From assembly GCA_024742475.1 (NCBI GenBank), contig JANSYI010000001.1, forward strand, positions 310,001 through 374,000: DNA of 64,000 bases, in the 5' to 3' direction. Both the position numbers and the translations under genes were made by a program. Positions 55,948 to 64,000 of the stretch are shown one piece after another. The DNA is from a bacterium (GTDB taxonomy: Bacteria > Myxococcota_A > Polyangia > Nannocystales > Nannocystaceae). Below the pieces are notes generated by a model that was given only the letters and a program-made list of their open reading frames with translations, had not been told where the DNA came from and searched no databases. How positions within the stretch are numbered: position 1 is the stretch's first letter; each line of letters opens with the position of its first letter.

Positions 55948-56655
55948 TCAGGCGTAGCGGGTCGGATCGGGGACCGCGGCGAGCTCGAACCCCCTGCGGC
56001 GAAGCTGGCAGCTGTCGCACGACCCACACGCGATGGGAGCACCGCTGGCGTCCTGTGCCGGGTCGTAGCAGCTCACGGTATCGGCGTAGTCGACCCCGTG
56101 CTCGAGCCCGAGCGCGATGATCTCGTGCTTGCGCAGCGCTTGCAGAGGCGTCTCGATGCGCAGCGGCTCCCCAGCCTCGACGCCGATCCGCGTGGCGAGG
56201 TTTGCAGTGCTCGCGAACGACTCGATGAAGGCGGGCCGGCAATCGGGGTAACCCGAGTAGTCGAGCGCGTTGACGCCGATGAACAGATGCCGCGCTTCGA
56301 GCACCTCGGCCCACGCCAGCCCGTAGGAGAGGAACAGCGTGTTGCGGGCCGGGACGTACGTCGTCGGGATCCCCGCGGAGGCGACGTCCTGACCCTTGGG
56401 GACGTCGAGCGCGCTGTCGCCGACCAACGCGGTCGCGGGCGCGACGAGCCGCCCCAAGTGTGACAGGTCGACGACCTCGTGCGCCTTCGCGCCGAACCGC
56501 GCGGCTTGACGCGCAGCACACTCGAGCTCGACGGCGTGGCGCTGGCCGTACGCAAAGCTCATCGCGTAGGTGTCGAACCCCTTCGCCGCGGCAACGGCGA
56601 GCACGGTAACCGAGTCGAGGCCACCGCTGAGCAGCACGACCGCGGCGGGCATCAT
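55948..56655 (-). CDS. queC: 7-cyano-7-deazaguanine synthase
   Basis: A 235-residue QueC. PP-loop SGGLDSVTVLA at 9-19, FAYGQRHAVELECAARQA near 39, VPARNTLFLSYGLAWAE near 100, and the zinc motif CGSCDSC (about 209-215) near the C-terminus. It converts CDG to preQ0 with ATP and ammonia on the way to queuosine or other 7-deazaguanines. No queD, queE or queF in the window. The start overlaps the stop of the EGF-like lipoprotein gene (ATGA). Confidence 0.95.
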   Translation of the reverse strand: MMPAAVVLLSGGLDSVTVLAVAAAKGFDTYAMSFAYGQRHAVELECAARQAARFGAKAHEVVDLSHLGRLVAPATALVGDSALDVPKGQDVASAGIPTTYVPARNTLFLSYGLAWAEVLEARHLFIGVNALDYSGYPDCRPAFIESFASTANLATRIGVEAGEPLRIETPLQALRKHEIIALGLEHGVDYADTVSCYDPAQDASGAPIACGSCDSCQLRRRGFELAAVPDPTRYA

Positions 56656-57011
56656 CCGCCTTGCGCTTGAGCGCAGATCACGTCTTGCGACGAGTCTTCA
56701 GGGCAGCAGTACAGCGAGAAGGTCTCGTTCTCGAAGCCGACCTGACACGAGCAGCTGGGCTCGTTGTTGGCGACGATGCAGATCCCACGCTCGCTGCCTC
56801 CGCAGAAGAACCCCTTGCAGGGGTCTTGCGGGTCGTAGCAGTAGTTTTCTTCGCGATTGCACATGCCGTCTTGGCACACGCCGTCCGGAGCGAGGCAGAG
56901 GCCTCCGGGGACTCCCGGTGGCGCCTTCTTCTCTCGCTCGGCCCCACGAAAGCAGCCGCTCACGCACAGGGAGAGGCCAGCAAGGACGAGCCATGGGCGG
57001 AGTCGCGTCAT
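56652..57011 (-). CDS. EGF-like Cys-rich small lipoprotein
   Basis: A 119-residue lipoprotein (MTRLRPWLVLAGLSLCVSGC). After a short Lys/Pro linker there are about 12 Cys: CLAPDGVCQDGMCNREENYC, then a segment CYDPQDPCKGFFCGG with ICIVANNEPSCSCQVGF, which looks like an EGF fold (six Cys with the CxC spacing). The longer reading from 57122 has no signal. Secreted or surface-bound. Coupled to queC, an odd partner with no obvious functional link. Confidence 0.65.
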   Translation of the reverse strand: MTRLRPWLVLAGLSLCVSGCFRGAEREKKAPPGVPGGLCLAPDGVCQDGMCNREENYCYDPQDPCKGFFCGGSERGICIVANNEPSCSCQVGFENETFSLYCCPEDSSQDVICAQAQGG

Positions 57012-57060
57012 CACGGACAACGCCGGGACCTTACCAAAAAAGCGCCGCCGCGAGGTTTTC

Positions 57061-57107
57061 ACCGTACGGTTGGGTGTCGCTCGGACCCCGCGTGTTGCCT
57101 CCGCGGG
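57061..57107. promoter_or_regulatory. Inverted repeats in a divergent spacer
   Basis: ACCGTACGGT at 57061-57070 is a 10-base palindrome, and CCCGCG (57087-57092) can pair with CGCGGG (57102-57107). Both lie in the 227-base gap between divergent small exported protein genes. Operator candidates only. Confidence 0.25.
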
Positions 57108-57238
57108 CCCGATTCGCCCCATTTTCCCGATATGCCCGGCGTTAGACCCGTAACCCTCCCAACGATGAACACCGCGGCGCGCCCGGAGCCCGGTGTTATT
57201 CTGCGTGTGGGTCCGGGACGGACGGACTCGGAGACGCG

Positions 57239-57646
57239 ATGCGGAAATCGAAGTTCACCAACACCCTGCTCGTGACGTTCTTGGGCCTTGGCCTGGCCGT
57301 AGCCGTGGCCCCAACGGCCCACGCCGAGCTCGAGTTCGAGTGCTCCGACGAAGGCAACCTGTGCGTCGAGAGCGGTGGCAACTGGTCGTCGGGCTCCCGC
57401 ACGAGCTCGAAGGACCGTCGCAAGCAGTCCAAGAAGACCGCCGGCACCCTCACGGTGCGCATCGAAGGCGGCCGCGGCAGCATCTTCATCAACGGTCGCT
57501 ACGCGGGCACCGCCCCGCTCGAGGGCATCGAGATCCCCTCGGGGAAGAACGACCTCCAGATTCGAGACGGCGCTGACGTCCTCGCCACGGGCGTGCTGAC
57601 GGTCCCCAAGGACTCCGACGTCATCGCGGTCGTTCGCCACCCCTAG
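57239..57646 (+). CDS. Small exported PEGA-like protein
   Basis: A 135-residue protein with a signal peptide (FLGLGLAVAVAPTAHA). Mature part: a short Cys pair (FECSDEGNLCVESGG), a Ser/Lys-rich linker (SRTSSKDRRKQSKK), then a PEGA-like beta domain GTLTVRIEGGRGSIFINGRYAGTAPLEG and GKNDLQIRD. PEGA domains occur in several myxobacterial envelope proteins, including the 6206 gene here. Probably periplasmic. Divergent from the EGF-like lipoprotein gene. Confidence 0.68.
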   Translation: MRKSKFTNTLLVTFLGLGLAVAVAPTAHAELEFECSDEGNLCVESGGNWSSGSRTSSKDRRKQSKKTAGTLTVRIEGGRGSIFINGRYAGTAPLEGIEIPSGKNDLQIRDGADVLATGVLTVPKDSDVIAVVRHP

Positions 57647-57658
57647 CGCCTGGCGCGC

Positions 57659-59449
<1,791 letters not shown>

Positions 59450-59568
59450 CGCACGACCTCGAACTGGAGGCGGGGGCGCGCGTGGGCGCTGCCCAGCATC
59501 ACCACTGAGTGTGGCGAAGGCGAGCCCGCAGGACAACCTTCACGGCCCGAATCGGGAGGTCGCTTCCG

Positions 59569-60498
59569 CTAGTCTTCCCAGCTCGAGCGCAGCGTCGTTT
59601 CCGTCTCTCCGCTGAACTGGCCCATCTCGATCGTCTCGGTTCGCGTCGACTCGTAGCTGACCGGAATCTTCTTCCCTAGGTCGAACAAGAGGGACCCGCG
59701 CTGCTCGCTCTCGATCACGATCTCGCCGCCTGGCCCCTCTTGGCTGCCGATGGCGGTGGCCACGAAGACCATCTCAGCCAGCCGGCTGCCCCCAGAGTCG
59801 TCGATGCGCACGAGCGTGTACTTCACCTCGACGTCGAACGGGATCACCAGGCCGGTGTCGCCGAGCTCGGTCTCCTCTTGCCGACTCACCGTGACGGGTT
59901 CGTTCAGCGGAAGCGGGGCCTCCGGAAGCGAGGGCAGCTGAAGCAGAGGCGGCAGGTAGCTGAGCATCTGCAGGCCCGGCAGGATCGGCGGAGGCTCGCC
60001 TGCCGCCGTCGCGTCCGCGATCTGCTGGCGCATCTGTGCGAGCTCCGCCTCGCGCTGGACGTTCTGCGGCAGCTCGGGGTCGTCCTCGGCCTGGCCCCGG
60101 AGATCGCTGAGGTAGGCACCGACGCCGTGGGCCTCGAGGAAGCTCGACGCGTCGTCGCCGTCCCGCTGTAGCGCCCCGCGAAGCTCGAGGGCCGTGACGT
60201 CGTCGACCTTCCACGCGACCTCGAGGCGGTCCCCCTTGGGTTCGATAGCGACCGACGCTTCGAGGTCGAGGATCGCCTCGGCGTACTGGCCGGCGCCCCG
60301 CTGGATGAGTTCGAGATGCCCGGTTTGCGCGAGCGTGCGCGCGGTCGCGTCGTAGCGCAACACGATCGAGGTCTCCGAGGGCACCGTGTCGGCCTCCCCC
60401 GCCGGGACGGCGGCGTCGGGGCCCACGGTGGGAATGCCCGGAGCCGGCTTGCACGCAGCGACCGCCAACAGCACCAGCGTTGCGACTCTTGGAGACAT
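59569..60498 (-). CDS. Lipoprotein of unknown function
   Basis: A 309-residue lipoprotein (signal ending AVAACKP, Lys at +2). The mature part is mixed alpha/beta. Residues about 45-120 have strands VLRYDATARTLAQTGHLELIQ, AILDLEASVAIEPKG, EVAWKVDDVTALELRG. A Pro/Leu-rich segment in the middle (LPGLQMLSYLPPLLQLPSLPEAPLPLNEP) precedes a second beta domain (VEVKYTLVRIDD, EMVFVATAIGSQ, IVIESEQRGSLLFDLGKKIPVSYESTRTET). No family recognised. Divergent from the YkgJ-type gene. Confidence 0.65.
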   Translation of the reverse strand: MSPRVATLVLLAVAACKPAPGIPTVGPDAAVPAGEADTVPSETSIVLRYDATARTLAQTGHLELIQRGAGQYAEAILDLEASVAIEPKGDRLEVAWKVDDVTALELRGALQRDGDDASSFLEAHGVGAYLSDLRGQAEDDPELPQNVQREAELAQMRQQIADATAAGEPPPILPGLQMLSYLPPLLQLPSLPEAPLPLNEPVTVSRQEETELGDTGLVIPFDVEVKYTLVRIDDSGGSRLAEMVFVATAIGSQEGPGGEIVIESEQRGSLLFDLGKKIPVSYESTRTETIEMGQFSGETETTLRSSWED

Positions 60499-60568
60499 TG
60501 GAGCGCACGCTAACCGCGGCCCCACAGGGGTGCAAGTTTCGGTCGCGGTGTGCTATTTCCCGCCGACC

Positions 60569-61501
60569 ATGGCCCTAGAGTTCCTCGGCGGCCTTTTCGG
60601 GCGGCGCAACCAGCTCCCCACCGATCAGGTCACGCGAATCCCCCGTCGAGCCAAGAAGGCGGCCGCGGTGGCGACCGCGGGCATGAAGGACACGCTCACG
60701 AAGATCTCCGCCCTGCCCGGCATCGCCGACGTCGGGGAGACGAAGCGGCTGCCGCGGGGCTTCTTCGCGCTGGTGGACGAGTTTCTCGCCCACGTCGACG
60801 ACTATCACGCCGCCGTCAGGAGCCAGCTCCCCGACGTCAGCGACGACGTCGTGCGTCCCGGAGAGCCCGGAGGCGATGGCCCGTGCCACACGGCGCCGCT
60901 GGGTGTCTCCACGATCGAGGCGCTCGCGATCTACCGCCACGTCCGGCCCTGGCGCGACTTCCAGTCGATCGCCCAGCGGCTCGGCGAGCTCGGCGAGCAG
61001 CAGTTCAAGGACATTCAAGAGGGCCACGCGGGCAAGGACCCCGAGAAGATCCGCCTCGGTAGCAGGGCGGTCCGCGAAGGTCGCGTGCGGTACGCCCAGC
61101 GCATGCAGCCCTGCCCGTTCCTCGACCCAAAGAAGGGCAAGTGCAGGGTCTGGGAGCATCGGCCGGTCTCGTGCCGCATGCACCACCCGCTCGGCGACGC
61201 GGCGACGCATCGCCCCAACCACGAGGGCTACCCGCAGGCAGCCCAGGTCAAGAACATCCGCCTCCCGGTGAAGATCCAGGTCGAGCTACAGCAGCTCGAC
61301 AAGCGGTTGATGCTCCAGGTCTCGCCGTTCATGTTCGCCGGGACGCTGCAGCTGCTGCAGCTCTCCGAGGGACAGATGCTCCAGGAGGTCGGCGAGGCTC
61401 CGCAGCGCATGCAACAAGACGGTCAGGTGGTCCAAAAGGCCAACCGCAACGTCAAGCACGCGGCGAAGTTCAAGAAGAAGAAAAAGAAAAGGAAGAAGTA
61501 G
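60569..61501 (+). CDS. YkgJ-family Cys-cluster protein with Lys-rich tail
   Basis: A 310-residue protein. The Cys-cluster (PF03692-type) signature is split: GPCHTAPLGVSTIEALAIYRHV, then QPCPFLDPKKGKCRVWEHRPVSCRMHHPLG. These Cys likely bind Zn or an Fe-S cluster. A helical C-terminal part ends in a run of Lys and Arg (KFKKKKKKRKK). ATG 60569 is preferred; the region before it is antisense to the divergent lipoprotein. The family role is unknown. Its last 32 bases overlap the 3' end of the convergent gene at 61470. Confidence 0.82.
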   Translation: MALEFLGGLFGRRNQLPTDQVTRIPRRAKKAAAVATAGMKDTLTKISALPGIADVGETKRLPRGFFALVDEFLAHVDDYHAAVRSQLPDVSDDVVRPGEPGGDGPCHTAPLGVSTIEALAIYRHVRPWRDFQSIAQRLGELGEQQFKDIQEGHAGKDPEKIRLGSRAVREGRVRYAQRMQPCPFLDPKKGKCRVWEHRPVSCRMHHPLGDAATHRPNHEGYPQAAQVKNIRLPVKIQVELQQLDKRLMLQVSPFMFAGTLQLLQLSEGQMLQEVGEAPQRMQQDGQVVQKANRNVKHAAKFKKKKKKRKK

Positions 61502-62231
61502 CCAGGCGCGGCAGCGGACGGCTGGGGTTGCGCTTGGGCGCGATCTCGGGGGACAGCGCCCGGAAGGGAGCCGCGGCCGCCGACCCCACGAGCGCCTGGC
61601 GGGTGCCCGAGAGCTCTCGGCTGAGCGCTCGCCAGCGGCGGAGGTCTTCTTGGAGGCGCGTGTCGACCGACGTCTCCGCGATGGCGCGGCGGCGCGCACC
61701 TTCGGCCATGCGCTCGCCGATGTAGCCGCCGAGGCTCGCGCCCAGCGTGGTCGTGGCAATGCCGGCGACCATCGTGAGCAGCCCCGCCAAGACGTATGCG
61801 GTGCTGTGCGCGCCTGCGATGGTCCAAAGGAACGGGATGAACAGCAGCGCGCTGGCCACCAGGCCGACCTGCCGAAGCCGCTGGACGGACCGAACGCTGA
61901 CCTGCTCGGCGCAGACCAAGGCGTGCGCCTCGGCGCGCCCGTACATGCGGATGGCCTGGTGGTCGCGCGCGTGGCGGCTGGGGTCGCGGATCGACTCGAC
62001 GCAGACCGACGCCCGGAAGTTGCCGCGTTCGACCGTCAGCCGGACGCCGTTGCTGGGCCCGGCGGGGGACGAGACACAGACGCGATAGCCCTCGAGCGAG
62101 GGAAACACGGACGCCCACCGGTCGGAGACCTGGTCCACGACCCGCCGCACCTCTTCGCGGACCTGCGAGCGCGTCTGGCCGGTGCGACCGACAGACCACC
62201 CGAAGGGCGAATAGACCGCATCCTTTTCCAC
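61470..62231 (-). CDS. Two-helix membrane protein, unknown
   Basis: A 253-residue protein with a GTG start. The N-terminal 115 residues are soluble alpha/beta (VREEVRRVVDQVSDRWASVF, GYRVCVSSPAGPSNGVRLTVERGNFRASVCVESI). Two transmembrane helices lie near 125-145 and 150-175, with a Gly-rich turn. The C-terminal 80 residues are Arg-rich and helical, ending in a Ser/Phe tail. No family known. Its 3' end overlaps the YkgJ-type gene tail by 32 bases, antisense to the Lys-rich codons, so the exact C-terminus is the weakest part of the call. Confidence 0.6.
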   Translation of the reverse strand: MEKDAVYSPFGWSVGRTGQTRSQVREEVRRVVDQVSDRWASVFPSLEGYRVCVSSPAGPSNGVRLTVERGNFRASVCVESIRDPSRHARDHQAIRMYGRAEAHALVCAEQVSVRSVQRLRQVGLVASALLFIPFLWTIAGAHSTAYVLAGLLTMVAGIATTTLGASLGGYIGERMAEGARRRAIAETSVDTRLQEDLRRWRALSRELSGTRQALVGSAAAAPFRALSPEIAPKRNPSRPLPRLATSSFSFSSS

Positions 62232-62299
62232 CGCATGATCAACCTAATATGCGGGGGTGGCAGCGTCCACCCAGCGCCCGTCAAAGGGGCGCTACGGAC

Positions 62300-62830
62300 C
62301 TATCGCGTCCATTCATAGGCCACGTATGCACGCATCTTACCCTTGCCCTCGCCGCAGACGGCGGTGACTTCATAGCGGTCCGTGCTGCCAGTGAGCTGCG
62401 CTCGGTCGTTGGGCTGGTCCTCGCGCGAGAGCTCGACGGCGTCCTTCAGCGCGTCGGTGACGGCCGAGACGCAGTCGTCGACGGTCGTGCCTTCGGCCAT
62501 CTCGAAGATGAGGTGGCTCTTGAAGAGCCCGGCCTCGTTGGCTTCGGAGCGAGCGAAGTCGACCTTGGTGCCCTTGTCGCCGAGCATCGTGCCGCGAAAC
62601 CAGGCGGGGTCGCGGAACCGCTGACCGAGGGGGTCGGCTTCGGCGGCGCTGGGCTCGGAGGCGGCGGGCTCGGCAGACTCCGCATCGGCGGGCTCGGCAG
62701 CCTTCGCCTCGGCGGGCTTCTGCGCCTCAGCCGAGGCCGACTTCGCAGCCGCGGCATCGGGTTGGGCCTTGCCTCCGTCGCAGGCGGCACAGAGCAATAC
62801 GGCGAGCGCAGCGGTCTTCAGACGAAGCAT
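62300..62830 (-). CDS. Small lipoprotein with Ala/Glu-rich tether
   Basis: A 176-residue lipoprotein (lipobox CAAC, Asp at +2). Residues about 20-68 are an Ala/Glu/Lys/Pro tether. The mature domain of about 105 residues has FRDPAWFRGTMLGDKGTKVDFAR, SHLIFEMAEGTTVDDCVSAVTDALKDAVEL, and YEVTAVCGEGKGKMRAYVAYEWTR, an alpha/beta fold with two Cys. No family recognised. On the minus strand it follows the FGE-like gene, which ends at 62873, with a 42-base gap. Confidence 0.65.
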   Translation of the reverse strand: MLRLKTAALAVLLCAACDGGKAQPDAAAAKSASAEAQKPAEAKAAEPADAESAEPAASEPSAAEADPLGQRFRDPAWFRGTMLGDKGTKVDFARSEANEAGLFKSHLIFEMAEGTTVDDCVSAVTDALKDAVELSREDQPNDRAQLTGSTDRYEVTAVCGEGKGKMRAYVAYEWTR

Positions 62831-62872
62831 CGAGCGAGAAAACTAACATACCCGACAATGGTCGGCCATGAC

Positions 62873-64000
62873 TCATCCCGCGGAACGAACGCAACGAGCG
62901 GCAAGCGGTGCCTGTTCGTCCACCTCGGTGATGGCCCAGGGCGCGTCGGCTTTGGGCGAGAGCCCGGCTTCTTCGGCCTGCTGCTCGATCGCGGACTCGC
63001 TCGCCCAGAACGGACCCGGGCCGCGAAACACTTCGGCGGCGGTCTGCACCTCGGCCAGCGTCGGCAGGCGCCATCCCACCAGCTTCTGGCCGGACCAGGG
63101 TACCGAGAGCGCCGCGCAGAACGCCTCGGCCTCGGACCGGGTCACGCCCTCGGCCACGCCGCCGAAGAACTGCAGGCCCGCGCCCGTCGCCACCAGCGGA
63201 ACCGCGGCCGCAGCTTCGGGCACCTGCAGCGCGACCTCGTCTTGGGCCAAGTCCGAGGCGCACCGAAACCCCAGCAGGCCGTCGCGCTCGGGTGACTCGC
63301 GCCTGAAGCCTGCGCGTCCTCCCTTGGCCACACCCACGCCCGAGCGCCCCGCGTACGCCTTGCTGAACGCTCCGTCGCCGCGGAAGGGCTTGGTGAGGAA
63401 CGGCTGCAGCCCGACGTCGAGCGCGAAGTCGTCATCGACCCACTCGAGCGCGTTGGACCCCATGCCGCGAAACCCGAAGTACGAGGTGTCGACGATCCCG
63501 TTCACCGGCGTGAGCACGCCGCGGTACTCGTCGCGCACCTCGATGCCCCAAGGGTAGCGGCGACCATCGGGGCCACGCGCCGCGTACTCCCACTCGGTCT
63601 CGGTGGGCAGACGCCCTCCGACCGAGGCGCAGAACACCCTCGCCTGCTTTCGGGTCACGCAGGTCTGCGGCACCAACGACAGCTGCACCTCCGAGTACCG
63701 CGCGGCGAGGTCGTCTTCGCCGTCTTCGCACACGGCGGGCGTGCAGGTGCCGGCCTTGACGCACTTGGCGTAGGCGGACCGGGTGACCTCGTGCAGGTCG
63801 AGCCAAAAGCCCTCGGCCGTGACCACGCGAGGCGGCTGTCCCGACCACTGCGATTGCATCGACTCGCGGATCTCCGCGGCGTCGTACCGCGAGGGAATGT
63901 CGCCCATGACGAACGCCCCCTTGGGGAGCTGCACCTGCTGCCCGCGTTCGGTCTGTCGGGTGCGCAGGGCTTCGCAAGTCCCATCGGGCTTCTTGCCCGT
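62873..64000 (-). CDS. Formylglycine-generating-enzyme-like protein, 5' end beyond the window
   Basis: The frame is open to the right edge, so the N-terminus is missing; 375 residues are visible. The first half is a FGE-sulfatase (SUMF1-like) domain: PKGAFVMGDIPSRYDAAEI, VTAEGFWLDLHEVTRSAYAKCV, VTRKQARVFCASVGGRLPTETEWEYAARGPDGRRYPWG, RRESPERDGLLGFRCASDL. The second half is a shorter copy-like module: GVTRSEAEAFCAALSVPW, GWRLPTLAEVQTAAEVF, GPFWASE, and a closing RCVRSAG, similar to DUF1566. I see none of the Cys pair needed for sulfatase activation, so it is probably a non-catalytic or other-function homologue. Confidence 0.8.
   Translation of the reverse strand, partial: TGKKPDGTCEALRTRQTERGQQVQLPKGAFVMGDIPSRYDAAEIRESMQSQWSGQPPRVVTAEGFWLDLHEVTRSAYAKCVKAGTCTPAVCEDGEDDLAARYSEVQLSLVPQTCVTRKQARVFCASVGGRLPTETEWEYAARGPDGRRYPWGIEVRDEYRGVLTPVNGIVDTSYFGFRGMGSNALEWVDDDFALDVGLQPFLTKPFRGDGAFSKAYAGRSGVGVAKGGRAGFRRESPERDGLLGFRCASDLAQDEVALQVPEAAAAVPLVATGAGLQFFGGVAEGVTRSEAEAFCAALSVPWSGQKLVGWRLPTLAEVQTAAEVFRGPGPFWASESAIEQQAEEAGLSPKADAPWAITEVDEQAPLAARCVRSAG

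Overview
The window is a dense, high-GC bacterial chromosome segment with about 60 protein genes, short gaps, many 4-base start/stop overlaps and frequent GTG or TTG starts. Three things point to a myxobacterium, probably of the Nannocystis/Plesiocystis type: eukaryote-like Ser/Thr kinases, an unusual number of lipoproteins (12 with a clear lipobox), and Ser/Thr/Gly-rich tethers just after the lipidated Cys in several of them. That placement is inferred from gene content; there is no rRNA to confirm it. I see no rRNA, tRNA, CRISPR array, IS element or prophage gene.

Layout. 1-8.1 kb: lipoproteins, a methyltransferase, an ApbE-type flavin transferase, a Ser/Thr kinase with TPRs, and a PEGA protein. 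8.1-13.6 kb: ruvX-mltG, divergent from a translationally coupled kinase and pseudokinase pair that share a zinc ribbon and membrane hairpin. 13.6-19.6 kb: Ser/Thr-linker lipoproteins, a questin-oxidase-like protein, and the DNA repair glycosylase Tag. 19.7-22.9 kb: secA. 23-27.7 kb: a coupled ldcA / DUF1266-like / rlmD-like operon. 27.7-28.0 kb: a gene-free stretch with a run of RNA hairpins ending in a terminator. 28-34.6 kb: an anchor-L lipoprotein, an ECF sigma factor with a membrane partner, an MFS transporter, and exported proteins. 34.7-37.5 kb: a ZIP-permease fusion with a His-rich tail, then a coupled HTH/Zn-ribbon regulator and metallo-hydrolase. 38.7-41.9 kb: phoB-phoR-phoU with a good Pho box upstream of phoB.

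42-48.1 kb: two beta-propeller proteins (one fused to a di-heme cytochrome) and two paralogous predicted outer-membrane proteins, with an orphan plus-strand terminator between them that suggests a small RNA. 48.3-53.6 kb: an AmpG-like permease, a GT-C-type membrane protein, a DASS transporter, and a P460-like lipoprotein. 53.6-59.4 kb: histidine kinases, a response regulator, queC, and small exported proteins. 59.6-64 kb: lipoproteins, a YkgJ-type Cys-cluster protein, and a formylglycine-generating-enzyme-like protein cut by the right edge.

Themes. Envelope biology dominates: secA for export, mltG, ldcA and an AmpG-like permease for peptidoglycan turnover, and many lipoproteins. Signalling is also rich: two active kinases and one pseudokinase, PhoBR, two further histidine kinases and an ECF sigma factor. 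The strongest candidates for something undescribed are the two orphan structured RNAs, the kinase/pseudokinase pair, the ZIP-permease fusion, and the propeller/cytochrome/outer-membrane locus.
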